The notes: generated by a model not told the origin, from the letters alone. Counted from the stretch's first letter, positions 15,986 to 24,424 are shown. The stretch is DNA of 32,809 nucleotides from Bacillota bacterium (GCA_023416695.1 JAEZGY010000078.1:1-32809), one strand, 5' to 3'. Program-made: numbers and translations.

Positions 15986-16955
15986 GCCAATAATTAAAAT
16001 AAAGAAGTCCTTTTTCTCCAGTTGGTAGTTGGACAAAATAATAATTGAGTTCACGGCTATCACTATCGTAGAGGACATCCAGTATTGTTATCTGACAGGA
16101 GTCTAAATTTAGTTCCTCTCCTTTAAGATTCCTTGTGGTAGTTGGAATCGTCTCACAAGGCATAAAGAATGTTGGAACTTCCCATTTTTCATAAGCATAG
16201 CTTTGATTCATCAACTCCTTTGTATCATTTTTATGAAGTACTAAGGTGTTATCTTTAATTTCATACCAAGCAGAGCAAAATAAAGGTTTGAATTGAGTGC
16301 TATAGTAGGTCATAGGAATCAGCTTACCAGATTCGTTGATTAGGGTCTCACTTAAAGTCTCTCCTAAGAAATATAGTTTACTTCCATCATATCGAAATAA
16401 TTGATAGTTGCAGACCCCTCCAGGGCCCTTACTAAGGCATGCAATGTCTGTATAGGAATCACTTCTATCTAAATCCACTAAGTGAAGTATGACAGGATCA
16501 CACGCTAGGGAAGAGCGATCGATAAATGTTGCCAGCTTAGTCTGGTTTACTTCTATGTAGCTATCCTCTACACCAGAAAGCACTAGGTGGATGTCATCTT
16601 TCTTCCCATCCTTATTTAGATCAGCACTTACTTTAGCATCAAAGTAAGGTTTACTGTTTTCGTTAGTCAAGGTATTGCTGTTGGTAGAGATAAAACAGTC
16701 ATTTATTGCTTTAAAACCAGAGAGGTCTTTGAGAGAATCGTAAGTAATAGTAGGCTCACTGGTTTGGGTAGAAGGTGCTTTAGTAGTTACTGTCGTTGGT
16801 GTTAAAGTAGGAGATTTCGTAGGAGATTTAGTTACAATTGCTGGTGTGGATGAAATAGAAGTATCTACTACATTCTTCTCCTCTGTAAAGTTACATCCCA
16901 CAAATAATGCAGGAATAAGAATAGCTAAGATTATAATGATAAGCTTTTTTTCCAA
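15981..16955 (-). CDS. Secreted lipoprotein with Thr/Ser/Pro linker
   Basis: 324 residues starting at TTG (16953-16955), with GGGGG about ten bases upstream. The signal peptide ends in lipobox LFVG-C21, so the protein is likely lipidated and surface-anchored. Residues 30-70 are a Thr/Ser/Pro linker with KSPTKSPTLTPT-type repeats. A DLNKDGKKDD segment near 110-120 resembles a calcium-binding loop of FG-GAP/dockerin type. The C-terminal domain has several Cys and aromatic residues and matches no enzyme I can name. It is monocistronic. Confidence 0.85.
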   Translation of the reverse strand: MEKKLIIIILAILIPALFVGCNFTEEKNVVDTSISSTPAIVTKSPTKSPTLTPTTVTTKAPSTQTSEPTITYDSLKDLSGFKAINDCFISTNSNTLTNENSKPYFDAKVSADLNKDGKKDDIHLVLSGVEDSYIEVNQTKLATFIDRSSLACDPVILHLVDLDRSDSYTDIACLSKGPGGVCNYQLFRYDGSKLYFLGETLSETLINESGKLIPMTYYSTQFKPLFCSAWYEIKDNTLVLHKNDTKELMNQSYAYEKWEVPTFFMPCETIPTTTRNLKGEELNLDSCQITILDVLYDSDSRELNYYFVQLPTGEKGLLYFNYWP

Positions 16956-17011
16956 AGATATTTTACCCCCTTTTAGTCGATCACAGATAACGATTTCTCT
17001 TTATTAATGAA

Positions 17012-17039
17012 ATTATATAGCACTGCTATTATATCAAAA
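17012..17039 (-). promoter_or_regulatory. Possible promoter of the lipoprotein with internal dyad
   Basis: On the minus strand TTTTGA (17034-17039) and TATAAT (17012-17017) are 16 bp apart. The perfect dyad ATAGCA-C-TGCTAT (17017-17029) fills the spacer and may be an operator. Confidence 0.4.
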
Positions 17040-17090
17040 AAATACATCACAGAATACAAAAAATAACAAATTATAGAAAAATTAACATAA

Positions 17091-17119
17091 TTGAAATAGA
17101 TGGTTAATAATGGTATAAT
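17091..17119 (+). promoter_or_regulatory. Promoter of the GNAT leader RNA
   Basis: TTGAAA (17091-17096), 17-bp spacer, TATAAT (17114-17119). Predicted start near 17126, giving an untranslated leader of about 275 bases. Confidence 0.75.
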
Positions 17120-17125
17120 ATAAGT

Positions 17126-17399
17126 ATGACAAGGCAACTTTAAAAGAAGGATGTGATTTGCCCGATTATCTTGCAATTGGCTACCGATAGTGGGATAGAC
17201 GGAATGAGTAAAAAATCTGAAGTGGATAGAAAATAAGAGACTGTGAAAACAGTTTTTATTTTGATGTCATGAATGATTTTTACTCTGTTTATAGTTTGAA
17301 GTTTAGCTACAGAGTAATCTCTGTAGCTTTTTTGTTACATAGGACTTGCTTCGCAACTCCCTATGTATCTAAGTGCCTTGTCAAAATAGGAGGAGAAAA
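17126..17399 (+). ncRNA. Structured leader RNA with two terminator-like hairpins
   Basis: The first bases of the transcript (TGACAAGGCAACTT, 17127-17140) can pair with AAGTGCCTTGTCA (17371-17383) just before the ribosome binding site, one base bulged. They would close a domain of about 245 bases. Inside lie a hairpin at 17240-17253 with a GAAA loop and T-rich tail, a strong terminator at 17305-17333, and a hairpin at 17336-17367. A five-codon ORF (MTRQL, 17126-17143) lies at the very 5' end without an SD. This is riboswitch- or attenuator-like in layout. No known family was recognised, and the T-box motif is absent. Confidence 0.5.
17305..17333 (+). terminator. Terminator inside the GNAT leader
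   Basis: AGCTACAGA pairs with TCTGTAGCT and is followed by seven T. It lies about 65 bases before the GNAT start codon, so it would act as an attenuator. Confidence 0.8.
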
Positions 17400-17876
17400 A
17401 TGAACAAGATTAAATTAGTAAAAGATGTAGAGCAAATCACAAAAGTAACCTTAGATGTAATGAACGCATTGCCAGAATGGTTCTCACCACCAGAAGATAT
17501 CGTTAGTAAGTCCATCCTTCATAGAAAGTTTCCTTTTTTCGTGGCGTATGATGGAGAGAAAGCAGTAGGTTTTCTGGCACTAAAAATACATAATGCGTAC
17601 ACAGCAGATATTTATACCGTTGGAGTGTTGAAAGAATACCACCGAATGGGGATAGGTCACAAGCTTATAGACGCTATTGTGGAATATTGTAAGGAATATG
17701 GGTATCGGTTTTTAACAGTAAAGACCTTGGATGAATCAGCAGAGTATGAGCCTTATAATGCCACTAGAGCATTTTATAAAAAGGTGGGCTTCTACCCTTT
17801 AGAGGTTTTTACAACCTTCTGGGATGAGGAAAATCCATGTCTATTTATGGTGAAGGTGATTGGTAAGGAGGAGTAG
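17400..17876 (+). CDS. GNAT-family N-acetyltransferase
   Basis: 158 residues from ATG 17400, with AGGAGG seven bases upstream; in-frame codons further upstream lack a site. The acetyl-CoA-binding motif A is VGVLKEYHRMGIGHKLI (about residues 77-93). The C-terminal FYKKVGFYPLEVF strand-helix is typical of GNATs. The acceptor substrate cannot be assigned. The long leader with an internal terminator suggests conditional expression, as for some antibiotic-modifying enzymes. That is inference. Confidence 0.9.
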   Translation: MNKIKLVKDVEQITKVTLDVMNALPEWFSPPEDIVSKSILHRKFPFFVAYDGEKAVGFLALKIHNAYTADIYTVGVLKEYHRMGIGHKLIDAIVEYCKEYGYRFLTVKTLDESAEYEPYNATRAFYKKVGFYPLEVFTTFWDEENPCLFMVKVIGKEE

Positions 17877-17923
17877 AACCTCTTTGATTTTTATAATACA
17901 TCTCCAATAAAGTAAACCACATT

Positions 17924-17954
17924 CTCTATTATTTCCCTATATGATACAATAGAG
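17924..17954. promoter_or_regulatory. Dyad upstream of the glycosidase gene
   Basis: CTCTATT (17924-17930) and AATAGAG (17948-17954) are a perfect 7-bp inverted repeat around a -10-like TATGAT/TACAAT region. A possible operator. Confidence 0.35.
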
Positions 17955-17997
17955 TAAGAAAAACACACAAAAGAAAAATATAAATAGGAGGATATGT

Positions 17998-20397
17998 ATG
18001 AAACTAACCAATAAGGAATCGATTCCACAACTATTACAGGTGATGACCTTAGAGGAAAAGCTGCTCCTCTTGACAGGAGAATCAATGTTTAAAGGAAATG
18101 CGCTAGAAAAGTACGGAATTCCATCTATTTTTTATTTGGATGGTGGAACCGGAGTAAACCTAATACAAATACTTCAGGACTTATATAACCATTTGCCCAA
18201 AGAGGAAAAAGATAAGCCTATATTTAAATATTTCGATATAAAAATACCATTGTTACTACATTATATACAGTGTCCAGAAGAGGTACCTACTCTGAAAGAT
18301 TCCACTATACTTGAGCTACTTAAGATCGTGAATAAGTATATCGAGGAATATGTTCCTAAGAATCAGTTACCAGGGTGTTTTCCACCTGGAATCGTGTTAG
18401 CAGCGACCTGGAATTCAGACCTTATATATCAGTGCGCAAAGGCTCTTGGAAAAGAAGCGCATTATTACAAGGTAGATGTGTTATTAGGTACGCCAAATGT
18501 AAATGTACATAGAGATCCCCGTGGTGGAAGATTGTTTGAAGGCTACTCCGAAGACCCATGTCTTATTACGAAACTAGCCCCTGCTTTTGTGAAGGGAATA
18601 CAGGAGGAAGGCATTGCAGCTAATGTAAAGCATTTTGCAGCCAATAACCAGGAGACGGAGAGATTGACTGTAAATGAGCATATCTCTAAGAGAACGTTAG
18701 AGGAAATCTATTTTCCTGGCTTTAAAGCCTGTGTGAAGGACGGGGGTTGTAAGACGGTTATGAGTGCCTACAATGCCATTAATGGAGAGCATTGTGCTGA
18801 GAACGCCTGGTTACTAACTGACGTATTAAGGAGCGAGTGGGCCTTTGATGGCTTTGTAGTAAGTGACTGGGGGGCAGTGCATAATCAAGCCAAGGCCATA
18901 GAGGCAGGAAATGATGTGGCAATGCCTGGACCAAGGGATATTAGTCCAGTCATAGAGGCGTTTCATAGGGGAGAACTTTCTGAAGAAGCAATCGATACAG
19001 CCGTCATTAATTACCTAACGGTTTTACTGGACATGCCAATTGTGAAGGGAAGAAGATACCAAGATCTTAATAGAGAAGGTTCTCGTAAAGCAGCTTATGA
19101 GGTAGTTAAGGATGCCATTATTTTATTAAAAAATGAGAATAACACTCTGCCATTATCTAAGGATAGTGGAGTATGCTTTTATGGGGAGAAAAGTAAGAAG
19201 TTCATTGAATCAGGTGGAGGAAGTGCCAATGTAGTAACCTCAGAAAGTACAAGTTTATATGAGACCATGAAAGAGTTACTGGGGCAGGATAAGGTCTCAT
19301 TTGAAGAGATTACTAAAGATACTGACACTGTTGTGATTACAGTAGGTGTTATTGGAAGAGAGGGCGCTGACCGAAATGACTTATATCTTCCATTAAAAGA
19401 ACGACAGCTACTAAAAAGAGGGATTGCCGAAGCGAAGCAGCAAGGAAAGAAAGTTGTTGTTATACTTAATGTTTGTGGTCCTGTAGATATTACAGAGTAT
19501 TTGGAGGATATGGATGCACTGCTTTGTGTCTTTATTCCTGGTATGGAGGGTGGCCACGCTGTAGCAGATGCTTTAGTGGGGAATATTAACCCTTCTGGTA
19601 AGCTCCCAATTACCTTTCCAAAGATGTACCGAGATGTTCCAAGCTGTGGCAACTTTCCAGGAAGAAATCAAGAGGTATGGTATGGGGAAGGTATTATGGT
19701 GGGGTATCGTTATTATGATTTTAGAGGAATAGAGCCAAGGTATCCATTTGGCTATGGTCTTTCCTATACAAGCTTTGAGATTGGGGAGGTACAGGTAAGT
19801 AAGCAAACTCTAAACAAAGATGATGAGAAGGATTTCATTACGCTTACAATCAGTATAAAAAATACAGGCAAGGTGGCAGGGAAAGAAGTCCTTCAGCTTT
19901 ATATTGGGGAGGAGAATCCCGTACTAATAAAGCCTCCGAAGGAATTAAAGGACTTTGCTAAGGTAGAATTATTGCCTGGGGAGTCAAAGGAAGTCATCTT
20001 TACCATAACGTCAAGGGAACTAGCATCCTTTGATGAGGTGTCGAACTCCTGGCAGGTGCAACCAGATGATTATGTTCTTTATGTGGGAACCTCTTCTCGC
20101 CACATACCAAGAAGCCTTACGATTAAAGTAGAGGGCGTTAATCCATATGGTGTCACAGAGAACACTCCGTTAGCAAAGATTGCAGGAATCGATGGAGCCC
20201 TAGATGTTCTTGCGCGGTTTTGTCCAGAAGGTGCGTGTAACAAAGAAGGAATAGAGCTTCAAACCTTAGGGGATATGATTACCACACTAAAGATGTATTG
20301 GGATAACCATATCAAGGAGGTACTTTCTGGTTCAGAAGAGGAAAAAGATGATCAGTATAAAAGAATGCTTGAGGCAATGAACCAATTCAACATTTAA
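17998..20397 (+). CDS. Glycoside hydrolase family 3 (beta-glucosidase type)
   Basis: 799 residues with no signal peptide, so cytoplasmic. The N-terminal barrel (about 15-350) has the substrate/transition-state motif KHFAANNQE (K211, H212) and catalytic nucleophile D290 in VVSDWGAV. The alpha/beta sandwich domain (about 360-590) and fibronectin-like domain (about 600-700) complete the usual three-domain beta-glucosidase. About 60-70 extra residues lie between the DGGTG motif (about 43-48) and LPGCFPPG (about 124), in the region next to the active site. A C-terminal tail of about 80 residues follows the Fn3 domain. AGGAGG precedes the ATG. It probably cleaves short oligosaccharides or glycosides after import. 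There is no adjacent transporter. Confidence 0.95.
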   Translation: MKLTNKESIPQLLQVMTLEEKLLLLTGESMFKGNALEKYGIPSIFYLDGGTGVNLIQILQDLYNHLPKEEKDKPIFKYFDIKIPLLLHYIQCPEEVPTLKDSTILELLKIVNKYIEEYVPKNQLPGCFPPGIVLAATWNSDLIYQCAKALGKEAHYYKVDVLLGTPNVNVHRDPRGGRLFEGYSEDPCLITKLAPAFVKGIQEEGIAANVKHFAANNQETERLTVNEHISKRTLEEIYFPGFKACVKDGGCKTVMSAYNAINGEHCAENAWLLTDVLRSEWAFDGFVVSDWGAVHNQAKAIEAGNDVAMPGPRDISPVIEAFHRGELSEEAIDTAVINYLTVLLDMPIVKGRRYQDLNREGSRKAAYEVVKDAIILLKNENNTLPLSKDSGVCFYGEKSKKFIESGGGSANVVTSESTSLYETMKELLGQDKVSFEEITKDTDTVVITVGVIGREGADRNDLYLPLKERQLLKRGIAEAKQQGKKVVVILNVCGPVDITEYLEDMDALLCVFIPGMEGGHAVADALVGNINPSGKLPITFPKMYRDVPSCGNFPGRNQEVWYGEGIMVGYRYYDFRGIEPRYPFGYGLSYTSFEIGEVQVSKQTLNKDDEKDFITLTISIKNTGKVAGKEVLQLYIGEENPVLIKPPKELKDFAKVELLPGESKEVIFTITSRELASFDEVSNSWQVQPDDYVLYVGTSSRHIPRSLTIKVEGVNPYGVTENTPLAKIAGIDGALDVLARFCPEGACNKEGIELQTLGDMITTLKMYWDNHIKEVLSGSEEEKDDQYKRMLEAMNQFNI

Positions 20398-20437
20398 ATT
20401 CTTAGGGCATATTAAGAGAAAAGTAAGATGGAATTAA

Positions 20438-20467
20438 TTGACACAAGTCATGCATTTCTATTATGCT
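20438..20467 (+). promoter_or_regulatory. Promoter of the DUF4846 gene
   Basis: TTGACA (20438-20443), 18-bp spacer, TATGCT (20462-20467), about 45 bases before the start codon. Confidence 0.6.
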
Positions 20468-20517
20468 AATGGAAATAGTTGTGTACTTGAAAAATAATAG
20501 GAAAGTATGAGGATGTC

Positions 20518-21501
20518 ATGAAAGTAAAACATATACTTGGTTTCATCATTGCCTTAGGTGCAATACTCTGTGTTGCCTTTTTTGTAATTAGTAATGGTGG
20601 TTCATTGTTTAAATCAGACGCTAATAAGGACTCTGTGGTAAAGAAAGAAGACAGCGTGAATAATAAGCCTAAGAATTCCGTAGGTGAGATTACTCCTACC
20701 AGCACGCCAATCATAACACCAACTCCTACCATTGAGGTAGCTAAGCCTCTGATTGATCCAGCGGGTATGACATTAAAAAGCCGAATTCTTACTCCAGAAG
20801 GTTACGTAAGGACAGAAGAGCAAAGCACTAGTTTGTCAGCTTTTCTTAGAGAGTATCCATTAAAAGAAGATAAGGCAGAGGTTCTCCATTATGATGGCAG
20901 CAGTAAAGTTAATCAGAATGCTCATGTTGCAGTGTTTAAGCTACCTCTAGAGAATAGAAATTTGCAGCAGTGTGCGGATTCTATTATGAGGGTGTATGCT
21001 GAATATTATTGGAAACAGAAGGAGTATGATAAGATCGCCTTTCATTTTACCAATGGATTTTTAGCGAAGTATAGCAAATGGCGGGAGGGATATCGCATTC
21101 GTGTAGACGGGAATGATGTTTCTTGGGTGAAGAGTGCTTCTAAGGATAACTCCTATGAGAGTTTTGAAAAGTATCTTAGAATAGTATTTTGCTATGCAGG
21201 AACCATGTCTATGGAGAAAGAGTCTACGCCTATCGACTTAAAAGACATTCAAGTAGGGGATGTCTTTATACGAGGAGGAAGCCCAGGTCATGTGGTCATG
21301 ATTGTGGATATCTGTCAGAATGAAGAGGGGAAAAAGGCATTCTTATTAGCTCAGGGGTATATGCCTGCTCAGGAATTCCATGTGCTAAAGAATTATAATC
21401 ACGAGGAGGATCCTTGGTATTATGAAGACGAGGTAACCTATCCATTTAGCACACCACAATATACATTTGATGAGGGAAGTTTAAGACATTTAGAGTATTA
21501 A
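20518..21501 (+). CDS. Membrane-anchored DUF4846 protein
   Basis: 327 residues. One N-terminal membrane anchor (about 6-27), then a Lys/Asp/Pro/Thr linker with TPTSTPIITPTPT (about 58-74). A DUF4846-type domain (about 90-320) is recognisable from GDVFIRGGSPGHVVMIVD, LLAQGYMPAQEFHVLKN and a PWYY segment. The domain resembles cell-wall-associated cysteine/histidine folds, but its function is unassigned. The protein is expected outside the cell, tethered to the membrane. GAGG precedes the ATG. It shares its strand with the small gene downstream (18-base gap) and may be cotranscribed. Confidence 0.85.
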   Translation: MKVKHILGFIIALGAILCVAFFVISNGGSLFKSDANKDSVVKKEDSVNNKPKNSVGEITPTSTPIITPTPTIEVAKPLIDPAGMTLKSRILTPEGYVRTEEQSTSLSAFLREYPLKEDKAEVLHYDGSSKVNQNAHVAVFKLPLENRNLQQCADSIMRVYAEYYWKQKEYDKIAFHFTNGFLAKYSKWREGYRIRVDGNDVSWVKSASKDNSYESFEKYLRIVFCYAGTMSMEKESTPIDLKDIQVGDVFIRGGSPGHVVMIVDICQNEEGKKAFLLAQGYMPAQEFHVLKNYNHEEDPWYYEDEVTYPFSTPQYTFDEGSLRHLEY

Positions 21502-21519
21502 GAGAATAAGGAGAAGACC

Positions 21520-21780
21520 ATGATAACAATATTTAACCGCAGAGAGTTAATTATGACATATGACTTAAATCGCCAAGCAGAGGTTAGAAGTATATTAGCT
21601 CATAATAAAATGGATTATAGGGTCAAGGTAACCAATCTACGTAGTCCATCTCTGTTTTCTACTGGACATAGAGAATCCTTTGGAACTTTTGGTGAAATAT
21701 TAATGATGGAATACAAGATCTATGTAAAAAAGAAAGACTTGGACGAAGCAACCTATTTAATCAATCGTAAGGAGTATTAA
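21520..21780 (+). CDS. Small DUF2007-like protein
   Basis: 86 residues, no membrane segment. The pattern (RQAEVRSILAHNKMDYRVKV, a variable loop, then MEYKIYVKKKDLDEATYLI) fits the small alpha/beta fold of DUF2007-type proteins. Function unknown. AAGGAG lies six bases before the ATG. It follows the DUF4846 gene closely. The assignment is by pattern, not by search. Confidence 0.7.
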   Translation: MITIFNRRELIMTYDLNRQAEVRSILAHNKMDYRVKVTNLRSPSLFSTGHRESFGTFGEILMMEYKIYVKKKDLDEATYLINRKEY

Positions 21781-21790
21781 TACGGAGGTC

Positions 21791-21824
21791 AAAAAGTAAG
21801 GAGTGGTGTATCACCACTCCTTAC
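21791..21824 (-). terminator. Terminator for the minus-strand Cys-rich gene
   Basis: GTAAGGAGTGGTG and CACCACTCCTTAC form a perfect 13-bp stem with a three-base loop. On the minus strand it is followed by TTTTT, so it serves the gene ending at 21840. It may also stop + strand transcripts. Confidence 0.82.
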
Positions 21825-21839
21825 CTAAATAGTGCAGCA

Positions 21840-22196
21840 TCAGAAACAGCAATCAGGTTCAGGATGTACTGTTCTAGTATTAGTAAAGCTAAAAATGCTT
21901 TTTCTCTGTACACTACAACGGAATTCTCGCATATAGAGACAGTTGATTAATTTTTGAATATCTCCAATCACCTTACAGATATCACAGGACTCACGATAGA
22001 AGGCAGTTACATAGAATACAGTAGGATTACAAGTTACTTGGTTTACTTGGTCACAGATATAATACTGTCCGTATTTTTCTTTTAAGATTTCATCCAGGCA
22101 TTTTGCAAACTTGATATATTCTTTCTCTAAGCCTGGCTCTACAGTTATTTGATTTACATTAATCAAGGTGTTGCTGCATATACAGTTATTTTTCAT
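21840..22196 (-). CDS. Small cysteine-rich protein
   Basis: 118 residues from ATG at 22194-22196, with GGGGG six bases upstream; an ATG 60 bases further up has no site. Eleven cysteines occur, including CIC near the N-terminus, CDIC in the middle and a terminal DCCF. The protein has no signal peptide. Such density suggests metal binding or disulfides, possibly a spore-associated protein, but no family was recognised. It is monocistronic, between convergent and divergent neighbours. Confidence 0.65.
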   Translation of the reverse strand: MKNNCICSNTLINVNQITVEPGLEKEYIKFAKCLDEILKEKYGQYYICDQVNQVTCNPTVFYVTAFYRESCDICKVIGDIQKLINCLYMREFRCSVQRKSIFSFTNTRTVHPEPDCCF

Positions 22197-22302
22197 GATT
22201 ATCCCCCATTTAACATGGATGCAATCCAATTGATAAGTATACTCAATTATATGCAAATATGACTATTTTCGATACAAAAACAATTCGTTAGAGGTGAGTA
22301 AA

Positions 22303-22755
22303 ATGCATAATATTTTTGATTTCCGACAACCTTCTACGGAAGAGATTCCTAGTGCCATAGAACTGGCTTGGAGGACATTTCTTAAATTTGAAGCCCCAGA
22401 CTATAGTAAGCAAGGCATTGATTCTTTTTATGAGAGCATTCATAACTCTGAGTTCATAAGTCAGCTTAAATTTTATGGTGCGTTTAAAAAGGAGAAGATG
22501 ATTGGTGTCATTGCCACTCGTAAAAATGGTAGTCATGTTGCCTTGTTTTTTGTAGAGGAATCCTATCAAGGGAAGGGAATTGGAAAGAGGCTATTTCAAA
22601 TGATTTGTAAGGAGAATCAAACGGGGATGATTACGGTAAATTCCTCTCCTTATGCAGTGTCAATTTATAAACATCTTGGCTTTGTGCCTACGGATGTAGA
22701 GCAGATCACCGATGGGATAAGATATACCCCAATGATAGTGAAGGGAGGAGTTTAG
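22303..22755 (+). CDS. GNAT-family N-acetyltransferase
   Basis: About 150 residues from ATG 22303, with GAGG eight bases upstream; that SD overlaps an in-frame GTG at 22294, which is therefore unlikely as the start. Motif A is LFFVEESYQGKGIGKRLF and the C-terminal motif is VSIYKHLGFVPTD. The substrate is unknown. The stop codon abuts the start of the next GNAT gene with no gap, so the two are translationally coupled. Confidence 0.9.
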   Translation: MHNIFDFRQPSTEEIPSAIELAWRTFLKFEAPDYSKQGIDSFYESIHNSEFISQLKFYGAFKKEKMIGVIATRKNGSHVALFFVEESYQGKGIGKRLFQMICKENQTGMITVNSSPYAVSIYKHLGFVPTDVEQITDGIRYTPMIVKGGV

Positions 22756-23286
22756 ATGGAGGGACTCATAAGAGAATGGAGGACTGAAGATGCCAAGGAT
22801 TTAGCTAAGGCACTAAGCAATCAACACATTTTAGATAATTTAAGAGATGGGATACCATATCCTTATACAGAAGAGGATGCTAAGGGCTATATTCAGGCTA
22901 TGTTAGCAGCTGATCCTAAGGTTACTTTTGCTTTTGCTATTACCGTAGAGAATAGGGTAATTGGAAGCATAGGAGTATTTCGCCAAAGCAATATTCATTC
23001 TAAGACAGCTGAGATGGGGTATTATATCGCAGAGGATTTTTGGGGACAGGGAATCGGCACCAGTGTAGTAAGACAAATTTGCGATTATGTTTTTAACAAC
23101 ACAGACATCATAAGAATTTACGCAGAACCATTTTCCCATAATCAAAAATCTTGCCGCATTCTTGAGAAGGCTGGCTTTACCTATGAAGGGACATTACGTA
23201 GCAATGCAGTAAAAAATGGCATGGTGATTGACATGAAAATGTACTCCATGCTTAAGGAAGATTGGTTAAAGCAGAAGTTATCATAA
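22756..23286 (+). CDS. RimJ/RimL-type GNAT acetyltransferase
   Basis: 176 residues. Features are an N-terminal LIREWRTEDAKDLAKAL beta-alpha unit, motif A MGYYIAEDFWGQGIGTSVV and the C-terminal SCRILEKAGFTYEGTLR. These are hallmarks of the RimJ/RimL/SpeG-like group, which acetylate protein N-termini or small amines. GGGAGGAG precedes the ATG. It is coupled to the GNAT gene immediately upstream. The acceptor is not determined. Confidence 0.92.
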   Translation: MEGLIREWRTEDAKDLAKALSNQHILDNLRDGIPYPYTEEDAKGYIQAMLAADPKVTFAFAITVENRVIGSIGVFRQSNIHSKTAEMGYYIAEDFWGQGIGTSVVRQICDYVFNNTDIIRIYAEPFSHNQKSCRILEKAGFTYEGTLRSNAVKNGMVIDMKMYSMLKEDWLKQKLS

Positions 23287-23359
23287 AGACAAATCTAAGC
23301 AAGAAAAGACAGGAAAGTAAAATCTTACAGACCTATAATTAGACCATGGAGGGATGGTA

Positions 23360-24214
23360 ATGGAATGGACAGAGGCACTAAAAACTTCAATTTCCTATAT
23401 GGAAGAGCATCTTTTGGAGGACATTCATACAGTGGATGTGGCCAAACAGGTTAACATGTCGGAATATTATTTCCAAAAGGGTTTCTCTGTGGTAACCGGA
23501 TATACCATAGGAGACTATATTCGAAATCGAAGACTTTATCTGGCAGCATTAGACCTATTATCGGGAAAGGAAAAGGTTATTGAGTTGGCGTATAAATATG
23601 GTTACGAGACACCAGAGAGCTTTTCCAAAGCATTTAAACGATTTCATGGGATTAATCCGGCACAGGTAAAAAGTAAGCCAGGCTGCATTCAATCATTTCA
23701 ACCTCTAGTGATAAAATTATTAGTAGAAGGTGGTAGTAAGATGAATGTTAAAATTGAAAAAATGGATGCGTTTAAAGTGGTTGGGAGAAGTCGAGTGTTT
23801 AATACGGATAATGGGTACCAGGAGATACCTAAGTTTTGGGATGAATGTTACAAAAATATGCCCAAAGACTGTAAGGAAAGTGGTTCAGACTCTTATGGGA
23901 AGTATGGAATCTGTATGGAAACAGGAGAAGGACAGAACTTTGATTACTATATAGCGGGGGATTATACAGGAGTACCAGCAGGAGATGGATTTAAGGTAGT
24001 AACCATACCTGCTCATACTTGGGCGAAGTTTCGCTGTGTAGGTCCTATGCCAGGAGCATTACAGAGTGTCAATACAAGGATCTTTCAGGAGTGGCTACCA
24101 GGCAATAATCAATATGAGATTGGGGAAGCAATTAATATTGAGATGTATACCATGGGTGATACCACAGCTGTTGACTATGTCAGTGAAATCTGGATTCCAG
24201 TAAAAGAAAAGTAA
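23360..24214 (+). CDS. AraC-family regulator with GyrI-like effector domain
   Basis: About 284 residues from ATG 23360, with GGAGGG six bases upstream; ATG 23354 overlaps that site. Residues 5-105 hold two AraC helix-turn-helix motifs (TVDVAKQVNMSEYYFQKGF and ELAYKYGYETPESFSKAFKR). Residues 125-284 are a GyrI-like/AraC effector-binding domain of the Rob/BmrR type, ending in VSEIWIPVKEK. Such proteins often bind hydrophobic drugs or act as stress regulators. The next gene is an ABC-F resistance-type protein, so it may be a target. No operator was seen. Confidence 0.92.
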   Translation: MEWTEALKTSISYMEEHLLEDIHTVDVAKQVNMSEYYFQKGFSVVTGYTIGDYIRNRRLYLAALDLLSGKEKVIELAYKYGYETPESFSKAFKRFHGINPAQVKSKPGCIQSFQPLVIKLLVEGGSKMNVKIEKMDAFKVVGRSRVFNTDNGYQEIPKFWDECYKNMPKDCKESGSDSYGKYGICMETGEGQNFDYYIAGDYTGVPAGDGFKVVTIPAHTWAKFRCVGPMPGALQSVNTRIFQEWLPGNNQYEIGEAINIEMYTMGDTTAVDYVSEIWIPVKEK

Positions 24215-24223
24215 GTTTTAGTG

Positions 24224-24255
24224 GGGAAGAGAAGTCGATAATGACTTCTTTTCCC
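24224..24255 (+). terminator. Hairpin after the AraC-family gene
   Basis: GGGAAGAGAAGTC (24224-24236) pairs with GACTTCTTTTCCC (24243-24255), one G-U. The T tract is poor, but the long stem directly after the gene suggests transcription stop. Confidence 0.6.
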
Positions 24256-24284
24256 TTGTAAAAATGAGAAAGGCTTGCTATAAT
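24256..24284 (+). promoter_or_regulatory. Promoter of the ABC-F leader
   Basis: TTGTAA (24256-24261), 17-bp spacer, TATAAT (24279-24284). Predicted start near 24291, about 300 bases before the ABC-F gene. Confidence 0.7.
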
Positions 24285-24319
24285 AAAAACACATAAATTT
24301 AAACCAAAGGAGAAGAAGG

Positions 24320-24331
24320 ATGAGAAGATAA
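24320..24331 (+). CDS. Three-codon leader peptide (Met-Arg-Arg)
   Basis: ATG AGA AGA TAA is preceded by AGGAG (24309-24313), with seven bases before the ATG. It is the first ORF of the ABC-F transcript. Its stop codon lies in the 5' arm of the terminator stem at 24328-24413. The layout matches uORF-controlled attenuation known for ABC-F resistance genes. Confidence 0.65.
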   Translation: MRR

Positions 24332-24424
24332 TCTACTTTTGAATGTAATAACAGAAGTTTAGTCAGTGCCGGTGGCATTGATATTTTTGTTGTGTTGTCA
24401 GAAGATAGATTATGTCGGTTTTTT
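24328..24424 (+). terminator. Attenuator terminator upstream of the ABC-F gene
   Basis: ATAATCTA (24328-24335) pairs with TAGATTAT (24406-24413), and CTTTTGA (24336-24342) with TCAGAAG (24398-24404), one base bulged. This gives 15 bp. An inner hairpin AGTGCC/GGCATT sits in the loop. A T6 run begins at 24419, five bases after the stem, which is slightly far for a textbook terminator. Confidence 0.6.

Noticed and set aside
17126..17399. T-box riboswitch upstream of the GNAT gene
   Set aside because: The conserved T-box sequence and specifier-loop features are absent, and the downstream gene is not an amino-acid-related gene.
19179..19652. 157-codon minus-strand ORF
   Set aside because: It is antisense to the conserved sandwich domain of the GH3 enzyme and has no start signal.
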